Below are positions 33,532 through 42,666 of a DNA stretch of 64,000 bases, one piece after another. The notes beneath the pieces were generated by a model, which ran no database searches, was not told where the DNA came from, and saw only the letters and a program-made list of their open reading frames with translations. This DNA comes from Caulifigura coniformis (lineage in GTDB: Bacteria; Planctomycetota; Planctomycetia; Planctomycetales; Planctomycetaceae), in contig NZ_CP036271.1 in assembly GCF_007745175.1 (NCBI RefSeq), positions 1,818,154 through 1,882,153 of the forward strand, read 5' to 3'. Within the stretch, counting starts at the first letter, position 1; the number at the start of each line of letters is the position of its first letter. The translations under genes were made by a program, and so were the position numbers.

Positions 33532-35844
33532 TCAGCGAAAGATGAGTGCCTTGTCGACGCCCTGGATGCAGAGCGGGCAGTCGACGCCGCCCCGGCCGGC
33601 GCACGCGGTACATGGATCCACACGTGTCATGACTTTTGGAACCATGACGCTCCTGCCGAAAATCACGCCCGGCTGCTGCTCGGTCCAGGTCCGCTGGACA
33701 CCTCCCTTGATGCACTTCCCCGGGCACGGAAGGACGGACCGACCGCCGCAGCTCACACAGGTTCGATCTTCGAGGAATCGAGCGTTCTTCTTCGACGCCG
33801 CAACGCGGGCAAAGGCGGCCTGGAGCGCCGGACTCCCGGCACTGTGATAAACCTCAATCTTGAAGATCGCGTCTCGAACGTCTTCAATCATCGTCGGCCA
33901 ATCCCTGCCGGCCTGATCTGCGGCAGCGGGCAGAACTGGAGCGTGCTTCTGCACGAAGCGGCGTGCGAGCGTCGATGGCACTCCGCCACCGTGCTTCGTC
34001 TCGACTTCGTCGCCGACGGTTTTCACGAATGTATAGACGGAGACGACCTCGCCTCCGGCCAACAGCACAGGACCTCCGCTGTTGCCCTGGTTGGCAATGC
34101 AATCGAACAACAGTTCATCAGGGCGCACGGAATTAATGCTGCCCCTCACGAACTTCAGGTCGTCTCCGAGGGCATCAGGCCGAGGGAAACCAACAATCGC
34201 GACTTCTTCACCGAGGCGGCCTTCGGCCTCACGCAGTGGAAGTGGTCTGGCATCCAATGCGTCAAACTTGACGAGGGCCAGGTCAGCTTCATCGCTCAGC
34301 GCGACGACCATGCCTTTCAGTCTCCGCACCGGCTGCCCTTTGATCGAAACGGCAATCCGAATCTCGTCGGCCGTTCCCAGAACATCATGCTCAGCGACGT
34401 GCCTGTTGGTCAGCACCAGGTTCGGCGCCACGGCAAACCCGCTGCCGGATCCCGTCAGGATCAGATCCTGACCACGATCAGGGTCTGAACCTGGATTCTC
34501 ACGTTCGCTCTTCGGAAGGAGGATGTTCATCAGGAGGAAGCCCTTCGAGACATCTGCCTCCTTTCCTTTTCCTTCGGCGATCAGCGTCGAGTAGACGACC
34601 GCACACGCCCGCTCATCGTCCGCATTGAGATTGATCCGATTCTGTCCGTCGAGGAACAGGGAACGCCCGAGGTTCTGTGAGACTTCCTGGCAACGGGGAG
34701 CCAGAGCCGCAGCGAGAGAAAGATGCTTGATCGCCTGCGAGTGCTTTCTCTGTTTCAGCTCCGCCACGGCCAGATTGTTGAGCGCCGGGACGTTGTCGGG
34801 CGATCGCCGGAGCACTTCCTTGAAGTGCTTCTCAGCGTTCACGGCGTCAAGGAGCGCCCATTCTGTGCTGCCGAGCAGGCCCAGCTTGAAATCTGCCTCG
34901 ATGGAGTTTCCATCAGCGTCGCTGGCTTCCTGCAGGAAGTTGATCGCCTCTTTGAAGCCTCCGATCCGCAGAAGTGGTGTCGCCTGGCTCACCAGCCGTT
35001 TGGCTTTGTCAGCCGCCGCATTCTGGACGTCGGGCTTGACCCACCGATTTCCAAGGCGGACGAGACCTTTCTCTTTGCGTTCGTTCCACCGAGGCTCCTC
35101 GGCGGCAAGCCGCGCCTCCTGTTTGTCGGTCAGCGCATACTTCTTCCGGAGGTCCGCAAGGAACCTCTGCCCCCCTTCCGGGGTGAGTTCAAGGTTGAGT
35201 CTCTCGAACATCCGCGTCAGGTCCGTATCCTTGATCTCCTTCGGCTTATCGTCGTCCGCAGCGGGCGCCGGCTGTGCGGGAAGCTCCGCAACCGGCGGCC
35301 GGGTGACCAGTTGAGCGAGCGGCGCGGCCATGGCGGCCGGTTTCGTCGTCTCCCGATCGGTCCGGACGGCGGGAGCCGATCGCGATGGCTCCAGAGGCTC
35401 ACTGACGGGTGCCGGCTTCGGTGAACTGGAGGCAATTGCAGAAGTCGGCCGTCTGGACGGGACCTCGGGCATCAACGGCTTCAGAGTGGCTGGCTGGGCA
35501 ACCGCGGGTGCATTCTTTTCGTCCGCCGGTTTGTCTTCACGGCCGGGCATCAGGAGGAGGCCCACAACCACTATTGCGGAAATAGCACAGCCAGCGGCGG
35601 CAAGCACGATGCGACGGCGATTGACATCGTCCGCGTCCGACGAATCATCCTCGTCTGCGTCGTCCGCCTTCTTCTTCCTGGCGCCAATGGAGATGACGGA
35701 CGCGACGGCCTGCCATTCACCGTCTCCCCCGCGACGGACGCGGGTCCCCGGTTCAATCATTCCTTCGGACAATAGTTTCCGGAGCCGGGATTCCGTGAAA
35801 GGCCCTGCATCGCCGCCAGAACGACGGACATACCATTCCTTCAT
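33532..35844 (-). CDS. GYF_2 - TM - TPR - trypsin-like protease - zinc-finger protein
   Basis: 770 aa, multi-domain. Residues 3-50 form a GYF_2 domain (WYVRRSGGDAGPFTESRL, GEWQAVASV). One membrane helix follows near 79-99, then a Pro/Ala-rich linker (100-215), a helical region, and TPR-like repeats (about 290-420, NAEKHFKEVLRRSPDNVPALNNLAVAEL). The trypsin-like domain (about 455-640) has the triad H (TNRHVAEHD), D (DEADLALVKFD) and S (NQGNSGGPVL). The C-terminus has CVSCGG, CPGKC, CTACAGRG and CPLC, a DnaJ-like zinc module. ATG 35844 follows a G-run SD; a start 26 codons earlier is unnatural. Probably a membrane-anchored HtrA-like quality-control or signalling protease (inferred). Confidence 0.85.
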   Translation of the reverse strand: MKEWYVRRSGGDAGPFTESRLRKLLSEGMIEPGTRVRRGGDGEWQAVASVISIGARKKKADDADEDDSSDADDVNRRRIVLAAAGCAISAIVVVGLLLMPGREDKPADEKNAPAVAQPATLKPLMPEVPSRRPTSAIASSSPKPAPVSEPLEPSRSAPAVRTDRETTKPAAMAAPLAQLVTRPPVAELPAQPAPAADDDKPKEIKDTDLTRMFERLNLELTPEGGQRFLADLRKKYALTDKQEARLAAEEPRWNERKEKGLVRLGNRWVKPDVQNAAADKAKRLVSQATPLLRIGGFKEAINFLQEASDADGNSIEADFKLGLLGSTEWALLDAVNAEKHFKEVLRRSPDNVPALNNLAVAELKQRKHSQAIKHLSLAAALAPRCQEVSQNLGRSLFLDGQNRINLNADDERACAVVYSTLIAEGKGKEADVSKGFLLMNILLPKSERENPGSDPDRGQDLILTGSGSGFAVAPNLVLTNRHVAEHDVLGTADEIRIAVSIKGQPVRRLKGMVVALSDEADLALVKFDALDARPLPLREAEGRLGEEVAIVGFPRPDALGDDLKFVRGSINSVRPDELLFDCIANQGNSGGPVLLAGGEVVSVYTFVKTVGDEVETKHGGGVPSTLARRFVQKHAPVLPAAADQAGRDWPTMIEDVRDAIFKIEVYHSAGSPALQAAFARVAASKKNARFLEDRTCVSCGGRSVLPCPGKCIKGGVQRTWTEQQPGVIFGRSVMVPKVMTRVDPCTACAGRGGVDCPLCIQGVDKALIFR

Positions 35845-36205
35845 TTCAGCCCCCCCCAGCCAACCCAAGCAGAGACGAAGACTTCGAGTCAAAGCGCGGC
35901 CACACATGCCAGCGTGACCCAATCGAAGAGCAACGTCAATAAGGTCGAAGTCCGAATAGGTCGCCGACCGCCATGCTCACATCGCGAAGAAGGGGAAGCA
36001 TGCGATCGCGAAAGATGCCCTGCCCTGAGAAGCAAAAACCACCCCGGCAGATGTCCATCCCGCCAGGGTGACCGCGAAAGGCCTGCTGCACCGTCCGCTC
36101 CGTCAGCGGGCAGGCAGGCCAAATCAGTACTCAGTACTCGGTGCGACGATGGCCTAGGGAAGAGACAGCCAGGTCTTCCTTCAGCCTCCAGCCTCGTCAC
36201 CCCTA
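35845..36205. other. Intergenic region with dispersed repeat copy B
   Basis: About 360 bases without a gene. It contains repeat copy B (35970-36019), a short tandem CAGTACT (near 36124-36137), and then the palindromic nrdJ 3' spacer. Confidence 0.4.
35970..36019 (+). repeat. 50-bp dispersed repeat, copy B
   Basis: Matches copy A (30055-30104) at 44 of 50 positions in the same orientation, beginning GCCATGCTCACATCGCGAAG. Together they bracket the two sulfatase genes and the protease gene. Confidence 0.75.
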
Positions 36206-36281
36206 GGTAGTGGGAAGTTGGAAGTGGGTAGGAAGAAGCAGCTCGTCGCTGCGACCCACCACCCACCATCCACGACCCACT
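36206..36281. repeat. AGTGGGT/ACCCACT palindromic spacer, nrdJ 3' end
   Basis: The left arm is made of GGTAGTGGGAAG and GGAAGTGGGTAGG; the right arm of ACCCACCACCCACC and ACGACCCACT. The centre is a perfect GCAGC-TCGTC-GCTGC (36238-36252). It begins three bases after the nrdJ stop codon when read on the minus strand and may form its 3' end. Confidence 0.6.
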
Positions 36282-36284
36282 GAT

Positions 36285-39200
36285 TCAGCTGCAGCCCATC
36301 GACTGGCCGCAGTTGTGGCAGAGATAGCAGTTGCCGTTGCGGACCGTGATCGCCCCGCAGTTGTCGCACGCCGGGGCGTCCGACTGGAACTGGGCGAACT
36401 GCTGGCTCCGCATCTGCGTCCCTTCGCCATTCGCATGCGTGCCGTTGGCCTTGTGATGGCCGGCGCCGTTCAAGGCCTTCGCCAGGGCGGGACGGATCCC
36501 GGTGGCGGCGGTCAGTACGGGCAGCGGCGACGACTTCGGCGCGGCGACAGCTTCGGCGACAACCTTCGGTTCGGCCTTCGAGTCCTTCGCGGCCGCCCCC
36601 ACTTCTTCTTGAAGCGAGGGTGACTTAGGGCCCGAGGCGTCTCCAAACCCCGGAGCGGCCGCGGCGGCGGTTTCCGCAGGTTCCCGTTTCGGCGTGTTCG
36701 CCTCGCGGAAACCTTCGACGAACTGGATCCCGAGCCAGCGGAAGATGTAGTCAACCACCGATTTGGCGTGGGGAATGTCGTCGTTCTGCGTCCAGCCGCT
36801 CGGCTCGAACCGGGCGTGGCTGAACTTGTTCACCAGGTCGTACAGCGGGACGCCGTACTGCAGGGCCATCGACGTCTGCGTCCCGATGACGTCCATCAGG
36901 CCGCCGATCGTCGAGCCTTCCTTCGCCATCGTGATGAACAGTTCGCCCGGCTGGCCGTCCTCGAACAGCCCGACCGTGATGTAGCCCTCGTGTCCGCCGA
37001 CCGAGAACTTGTGGGTCAGCGAATGACGGGTATCCGGCAGACGCTTGCGGGCCAGCCGCGGCGGGGCTTCCGTTGCGACGCTGGATGCACCGGCCTTCTT
37101 GTCGCTCTCCTTGCTCGTGTTGAGCGGCTGGCTCTGCTTCGAGCCGTCGCGATAGATCGCGAGGGCCTTCAGGCCGAGCTTCCAGCCTTCGACATAGGCG
37201 TCTTCGATATCCTCGACGGTGCTGTCGGCCGGCATGTTGACCGTCTTCGAGATCGCTCCCGAGAGGAACGGCTGGGCCGCCGCCATCATCGTGACGTGAG
37301 CCTTCCAGGCGATCGAGCGGCTTCCCTTGGCGGCCTTGAAGGCACAGTCGAACACCGGCAGGTGTTCTTCCTTCAGGCCCGGGGCTCCTTCGATCGTCTC
37401 TTCCGATTCCAGGTACGCCAGGATGCCGTCGATCGTCGGCTGGTCGTAGCCGAGCGTCTGCAGCGACTTCGGAACCGTGCGGTTGATGATCTTCATCATG
37501 CCGCCGCCGGCCAGGCTCTTGTACTTGATGAGCGCGATGTCCGGCTCGATGCCGGTCGTGTCGCAGTCCATCATGAAGGCGATCGTTCCGGTCGGAGCGA
37601 GCACCGTCGCCTGGGCATTGCGGTACCCATACTGCCGGCCCGACTGGACACATTCCGTCCACACCTGGCGGGCGGCGTCCTTCAGTTCCTTCGGGCACGA
37701 TGGATCGATGTTCTCGACCGCATCGCGGTGCATCTGCATCACGTCCAGCATGCTTTCCTCGTTCTCGCGGTAGCCTGCGAACGGTCCGAGGTAGCTGGCG
37801 ATGCGGCTCGAGGTCAGGTACCCCTGGCCGTTCATGAGAGCCGTCAGGGCTCCCGCGATGCCGCGGCCTGCATCGCTGTCGTAGGGGATGCCCATCGACA
37901 TCAGCAGGCTGCCGAGATTGGCGAATCCAAGCCCCAGCGGGCGGAACAGGTGGGAGTTCTCGGCGATCGCCGGCGTGGGATAGCTGGCGTGGTCGACGAG
38001 GATTTCCTGGGCCGTGATGAAGATCGAGCACGCCTTGCGATAGCGCTCGACGTCGAACGTGCCGTCTTCCTTCTGGCACTTCTTCAGATTGATACTCGAC
38101 AGGTTGCAGGCCGTGTCATCCAGGAACATGTATTCCGAGCACGGGTTCGATGCGTTGATCGGCCCGGTCGTCTTGCACGTGTGCCACCGGTTGATCGTCG
38201 TGTCGTACTGCACGCCCGGATCGCCGCAGAACCAGGCCCCTTCGGCCATCGTCCGCAGCATGTCCTTGGCCTTGTAGGTCGGGCCTTTCTTAGCCGGATC
38301 GGTCACCCAGGTGGTGGTCCAGTCCTTCCCCTTCTCCGCGGCTGACATGAATTCGTCCGTCACGCGCACCGAGAGGTTCGCGTTCTGGAACATGATCGAG
38401 GAGTAGGCTTCGCCGTTGAAGTTGGAGTCGTACTCGCCGCTGTTGATCAGCGTGCGGGCCTTCTTCTCTTCCTTCGTCTTGCACTCGATGAAGTCCATGA
38501 TGTCGGGATGAGCGACCTTGAGGGACTGCATCTTCGCGGCCCTGCGGGTCTTGCCCCCCGACTTCACGACGGCCGCGATCTGGTCGAACACCCGCATGAA
38601 GCTCAGCGGGCCCGACGGCGTTCCGCCGCCGGACAGCTTTTCACGCGAGCTGCGGATCGTCGACAGATCCGTTCCCGTGCCCGAACCGAACTTGAACAGC
38701 ATCGCCTCGCTGGTGGCGAGGTGCATGATCCCCGACATCGAATCGTCGACCGACTGGATGAAGCACGCCGAGCCCTGGGGATATTCGTAGGGCGTTTCGG
38801 GGCGGCGGATCGAACGGGTGACCGGATCGAAGTGGTAGTTCCCCTGCGAGCCCTTCACGCCGTACTGGTGATAAAGGCCCACGTTGAACCACACCGGGCT
38901 GTTGAACGCGCCATGCTGATGCAGGCACAGCCACGCTAGTTCCCGGTAGAAGGTCTCGCCATCCTGCCGGGTGGCGAAGTAACCGTCCTGAATGCCCCAG
39001 TCGGCAATCGTGCGGGCAACCCGGTGGATCACCTGCTTGACGCTCTTTTCGCGTTCCGGCGTGTTGTGCTCGCCGTAGAAGTACTTGCTGACGACGACGT
39101 TGGTCGCCAAGGGGCTCCAGGCCTTCGGGATCTCGCAGTCGGTCTGCTCGAAGAGAACCTTTCCGTTCTCGTCCTTGATGGCCGCCGTGCGCTTCTCCCA

Positions 39201-39374
39201 CTCGACGGTTTCAAACGGGTCCGCGTCAACAGGGCAGAAATACGGGGTGACCTTCATCGGCTGAGCCTTCGACGAAGGTGCTGCCGAGCCCGCTCCCGGG
39301 CTGGCGGAACTGGTCTGAGACGAAGAAGCAGGCGCGGACATAGGCGAAACGGTAACTCCATTGGTGCTGTGCAT
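36285..39374 (-). CDS. nrdJ: Vitamin B12-dependent ribonucleoside-diphosphate reductase (class II)
   Basis: 1029 aa. Class II reductase making deoxyribonucleotides with adenosylcobalamin, oxygen-independent. Visible parts: GSACFIQSVDDSM (active-site cysteine of the redox pair), FGSGTGTDLSTIRSS, the NPCSEYMFLDDTACNLSSINL core with the thiyl-radical Cys and the Asn/Glu pair, and ATVLAPTGTIAFMMDCDTTGIEPD. The C-terminus, CDNCGAITVRNGNCYLCHNCGQSMGCS, is a zinc/redox tail usual in this long type. AGGAG seven bases before ATG 39374 decides the start. Three NrdR-box-like sites are upstream. No class I nrdAB is in the window. Confidence 0.97.
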   Translation of the reverse strand: MHSTNGVTVSPMSAPASSSQTSSASPGAGSAAPSSKAQPMKVTPYFCPVDADPFETVEWEKRTAAIKDENGKVLFEQTDCEIPKAWSPLATNVVVSKYFYGEHNTPEREKSVKQVIHRVARTIADWGIQDGYFATRQDGETFYRELAWLCLHQHGAFNSPVWFNVGLYHQYGVKGSQGNYHFDPVTRSIRRPETPYEYPQGSACFIQSVDDSMSGIMHLATSEAMLFKFGSGTGTDLSTIRSSREKLSGGGTPSGPLSFMRVFDQIAAVVKSGGKTRRAAKMQSLKVAHPDIMDFIECKTKEEKKARTLINSGEYDSNFNGEAYSSIMFQNANLSVRVTDEFMSAAEKGKDWTTTWVTDPAKKGPTYKAKDMLRTMAEGAWFCGDPGVQYDTTINRWHTCKTTGPINASNPCSEYMFLDDTACNLSSINLKKCQKEDGTFDVERYRKACSIFITAQEILVDHASYPTPAIAENSHLFRPLGLGFANLGSLLMSMGIPYDSDAGRGIAGALTALMNGQGYLTSSRIASYLGPFAGYRENEESMLDVMQMHRDAVENIDPSCPKELKDAARQVWTECVQSGRQYGYRNAQATVLAPTGTIAFMMDCDTTGIEPDIALIKYKSLAGGGMMKIINRTVPKSLQTLGYDQPTIDGILAYLESEETIEGAPGLKEEHLPVFDCAFKAAKGSRSIAWKAHVTMMAAAQPFLSGAISKTVNMPADSTVEDIEDAYVEGWKLGLKALAIYRDGSKQSQPLNTSKESDKKAGASSVATEAPPRLARKRLPDTRHSLTHKFSVGGHEGYITVGLFEDGQPGELFITMAKEGSTIGGLMDVIGTQTSMALQYGVPLYDLVNKFSHARFEPSGWTQNDDIPHAKSVVDYIFRWLGIQFVEGFREANTPKREPAETAAAAAPGFGDASGPKSPSLQEEVGAAAKDSKAEPKVVAEAVAAPKSSPLPVLTAATGIRPALAKALNGAGHHKANGTHANGEGTQMRSQQFAQFQSDAPACDNCGAITVRNGNCYLCHNCGQSMGCS

Positions 39375-39550
39375 CGTGCACTCCTGATAGCGTCCGGAAG
39401 GGCAGAGAATGAACAAACCTGCCAGGCGGCCGACTCAGCCGTTCGCCTCGCGAAATTGAGAGTCCCCGATCCTTTTCCCGGGGTGGAATCCGCGCACAAC
39501 GAGGGCTTGATCGCTGCAAAGAGGGTGATCGGACGAGCAGTGTCCTTCAC

Positions 39551-39575
39551 TGTACACAAATTCAGGTCGTGTACA
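39551..39575. promoter_or_regulatory. TGTACAC-N11-GTGTACA inverted repeat
   Basis: TGTACAC (39551-39557) and GTGTACA (39569-39575) are perfect inverted heptamers 11 bases apart, overlapping the left NrdR-like site. They could be a second operator or part of the same one. Confidence 0.5.
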
Positions 39576-39631
39576 AAATTCTCGCACAATTCCTTGTGCT
39601 CGCAAGCGGTAAAGAGTCCTAGATGTTGTGT
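39554..39631 (-). promoter_or_regulatory. nrdJ: Three NrdR-box-like sites upstream of nrdJ
   Basis: Compared with the known NrdR consensus ACACAATATATTGTGT, the middle site GCACAATTCCTTGTGC (39584-39599) matches 12 of 16 and is a perfect inverted repeat. The flanking sites 39554-39569 and 39616-39631 match 9 and 10 of 16, one half-site each being perfect. Centres are 30 and 32 bases apart, about three helical turns, as for cooperative NrdR binding. They lie 180-257 bases from the start codon. Confidence 0.6.
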
Positions 39632-39774
39632 TCGCCGCGAACGGCCAATATAGGTTCGGGGCCAATTCTGTCAACGTCGCTTGACCGCGTTTCGAGCCTC
39701 ACTCAAGTCCCATCCGCCCCAAGTCGAAGCCCGGCTTACGGGTTAAGGAATTGCAAAAATCTCGGCGGCCATCA

Positions 39775-40140
39775 CCCCGCCCCCACGGACACAAAATGTG
39801 CCCGCCGCCCCTCCCGAACCAGCCACGCTCGTCCCACCCTGCAAAACACCAGCCCCCGACGCAGTCACACGACAAAACAGACCAGCTTGCGAGCCCTGCC
39901 GTCCCACCACACACCCCGCAGGCCGACCTCGGCAAACAAGGACACCCCCACCACCGACCAGCAACGTCGTCGACAACGCCCCAGGCTCGCCCACTTCCGG
40001 GGAACCTGCGCCGAATCGCCGTGTCCACCCTCAAGGCGCCGCCAGCACCGCAACTCCCCGGCCAAACTTCACAACCCGAAGAGACGCGATCCACCGCAAA
40101 TGCGGCCAGTTCTGCAGCGCCAGACCGAGCAAACAGATGC
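39775..40140. other. Strand-asymmetric A/C-rich non-coding tract
   Basis: By hand count of 300 bases (39781-40080), A plus C make up about 72 percent and only about 25 bases are T. No ORF here is protein-like on either strand. The minus strand contains G-runs such as GGGAGGGGCGGCGGG and GTGGGGGCGGGG that could form quadruplexes. It matches no RNA gene I know (RNase P, tmRNA, SRP, 6S were considered). Confidence 0.45.
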
Positions 40141-40147
40141 GATTCCT

Positions 40148-40173
40148 AAAAGCAAGCGGGCAGTCTTGCTTTT
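40148..40173. terminator. Bidirectional hairpin before the tRNA operon
   Basis: AAAAGCAAG (40148-40156) and CTTGCTTTT (40165-40173) form a perfect 9-bp stem ending in a T-run on either strand. It separates the nrdJ upstream region from the tRNA operon. Confidence 0.6.
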
Positions 40174-40246
40174 CGATGCGCTGCGTGGATATATTTTTTC
40201 CCTTCCCTCGCCGGCCGCGATCGTGGTGCGCTTGCCGCACGCGACA

Positions 40247-40274
40247 TTGCGATGCCGGTGAAGAGAGCTATGAT
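40247..40274 (+). promoter_or_regulatory. Promoter of the tRNA-tuf operon
   Basis: TTGCGA (40247-40252) and TATGAT (40269-40274) are 16 bases apart; the -10 matches consensus at five of six positions. Transcription would start near 40281, 16 bases before tRNA-Thr. The rpoB-proximal promoter uses the same TTGCGA and spacing. Confidence 0.6.
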
Positions 40275-40296
40275 CTGCGGTTTTCCTCGCGAAAAT

Positions 40297-40369
40297 GCTA
40301 GCGTAGCTCAATTGGCAGAGCTCCGGTTTTGTAAACCGGAGGTTGTGGGTTCGAGTCCCACCGCTAGCT
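40297..40369 (+). tRNA. tRNA-Thr (anticodon TGT)
   Basis: 73 bases with full cloverleaf: acceptor GCTAGCG/CGCTAGC, anticodon stem CCGGT/ACCGG with loop TTTGTAA, T-arm GTGGG-TTCGAGT-CCCAC. CCA is not encoded. It decodes ACA. First gene of the operon that ends in tuf, the same order (Thr-Tyr-Gly-Thr-tuf) as in E. coli. Confidence 0.97.
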
Positions 40370-40391
40370 CTGCTTGGGGAGAGAGGTCGGA

Positions 40392-40541
40392 GGCCAGACG
40401 TCAGAGGTCAGCGAACGCGGCACGCAGCCCGCGAACTGACAGCTGGCATTCGGCGCCTGACCTCGAAAAGTGAAGTGAGTGGTCTGCTGCTGGCGACCAG
40501 GTACGCAGTTCCGACTGACACCTGGCCTCTGACGTCTGGCC
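40392..40541. repeat. Palindromic tRNA spacer, Thr-Tyr
   Basis: GGCCAGACGTCAGAGG (40392-40407) and its exact complement (40526-40541) form a perfect 16-bp inverted repeat 118 bases apart. The loop holds further variants of GAGGTCAG and CTGACCTC. Confidence 0.7.
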
Positions 40542-40552
40542 ACTCGGAAGAA

Positions 40553-40634
40553 GGGGGTGTGCCCGAGCGGCCAATGGGGCCAGACTGTAAATCTGGTAGC
40601 TATGCTTTCGCTGGTTCGAATCCAGCCGCCCCCA
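40553..40634 (+). tRNA. tRNA-Tyr (anticodon GTA)
   Basis: 82 bases, class II tRNA with a long variable arm (GTAGCTATGCTTTCGC region). Acceptor GGGGGTG/CGCCCCC (one G-T pair), anticodon loop CTGTAAA. CCA is not encoded; discriminator A. Decodes TAC and TAT. Confidence 0.95.
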
Positions 40635-40641
40635 CTTGTTG

Positions 40642-40712
40642 GAGATGCCAGACGCCCGAGGTCAGACGCCAGTGGTTTTCACTGACGCCTGGACTCCGAC
40701 CTCTGGCATCTC
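40642..40712. repeat. Palindromic tRNA spacer, Tyr-Gly
   Basis: GAGATGCCAGA (40642-40652) and TCTGGCATCTC (40702-40712) are perfect inverted 11-mers; the centre closes with CAGTG-GTTTT-CACTG. Internal words GAGGTCAGACGCCAG and CTGACGCCTGG are the same family as in the Thr-Tyr spacer. Confidence 0.7.
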
Positions 40713-40715
40713 TCC

Positions 40716-40789
<74 letters not shown>

Positions 40790-40803
40790 GTTTGTTTTTT
40801 TTT

Positions 40804-40876
40804 GCTGCTGTAGCTCAGTCGGTAGAGTGCGTCCTTGGTAAGGACGAGGTCGTGGGTTCAAATCCCACCAGCAGCT
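40804..40876 (+). tRNA. tRNA-Thr (anticodon GGT)
   Basis: 73 bases. Acceptor GCTGCTG/CAGCAGC, anticodon stem CGTCC/GGACG with loop TTGGTAA, T-loop TTCAAAT. CCA is not encoded. Decodes ACC and ACT. A T-run precedes it (40794-40803), 17 bases after tRNA-Gly. Confidence 0.96.
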
Positions 40877-41224
40877 CTTCAATCTTCGAACGTTCGACTT
40901 CTGCACCGGCCTGCCCCTGGCGATTCGGTCCGACAGCCCCCAAGGGCCTTCGGAACCCCGAACAGCAAGGAGGAATGGTCGGTGTGGGATCGTTTTCGCG
41001 GATTGTTTTCGGCCGCTCAGTTGCAGGTGCAGCGGGCGGTTGTTAACCCGTGTGTCCGTTGGCACCGTCTGGGCATTGGCGCAGACCGCCTTTGACATTC
41101 GGGACGGGCACACCCGGCCCGAATGTTTGACACGCGGTCTGGCATTTTCCTGCCGCCGTTCGATCCTGTTTTCCGCGGAAAACAACGCACATCTTTTTTT
41201 GACTGGGAGTTTGGAGCACCACTC
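40877..41224 (+). other. tuf: Structured tuf leader
   Basis: About 350 bases without a gene. It contains a nested hairpin (41082-41141): CAGACCGC with GCGGTCTG, inside it ACATTCGGG with CCCGAATGT, and at the tip CGGG-CACA-CCCG. A perfect 16-base palindrome GTTTTCCGCGGAAAAC follows (41168-41183), then seven T (41193-41199). TTGACA occurs at 41092 and 41127 without a suitable -10. It may be processed from the tRNA transcript or control tuf. Confidence 0.5.
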
Positions 41225-42421
<1,197 letters not shown>

Positions 42422-42426
42422 TTGCA

Positions 42427-42447
42427 CGGGCTTCTTCACGAAGCCCG
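42427..42447 (+). terminator. Hairpin directly after tuf
   Basis: CGGGCTTC (42427-42434) and GAAGCCCG (42440-42447), loop TTCAC. It is six bases after the stop codon; no U-run follows, so it may protect the mRNA end. Confidence 0.6.
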
Positions 42448-42525
42448 AAAGAGCCGCGTCCCGCAAGGAACGCGCGTCGGCGAGAAGGGGGCCCACAGCC
42501 CCCCGATCTGTCCATCGATTTTCAC

Positions 42526-42568
42526 GACCTCCGCGCAGGCCGACTTGCCCGCGCGGAGGTCCAAATTT
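42526..42568 (+). terminator. Terminator-like hairpin between tuf and rpmG
   Basis: GACCTCCGCGC (42526-42536) and GCGCGGAGGTC (42551-42561) form a perfect 11-bp stem with a 14-base loop; CAAATTTTC follows. It may reduce read-through from tuf into rpmG. Confidence 0.6.
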
Positions 42569-42666
42569 TCCCGGATCAATCGAATTGACTGCCAGCCCCA
42601 CCGGCTTCAAACCCGGGGGCGCACGCCGCCTTCCGCGGCGGTATGGCACACTGAGGATCGGCCAAC

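Noticed and set aside
39375-39720. Cobalamin riboswitch before the B12-dependent reductase
   Set aside because: No recognisable B12-box; the visible signals are NrdR-like sites.
39751-40149. Small proline/histidine-rich ORFs in the A/C-rich tract
   Set aside because: Composition follows the base skew; no start signal and no natural sequence.
40370-40552. CRISPR-like array in the tRNA spacers
   Set aside because: Words are degenerate, inverted and irregularly spaced, with no constant repeat-spacer period and no cas genes.
41092-41132. Two TTGACA boxes as tuf promoters
   Set aside because: Neither has a -10 at 16-18 bases; both lie inside a hairpin.
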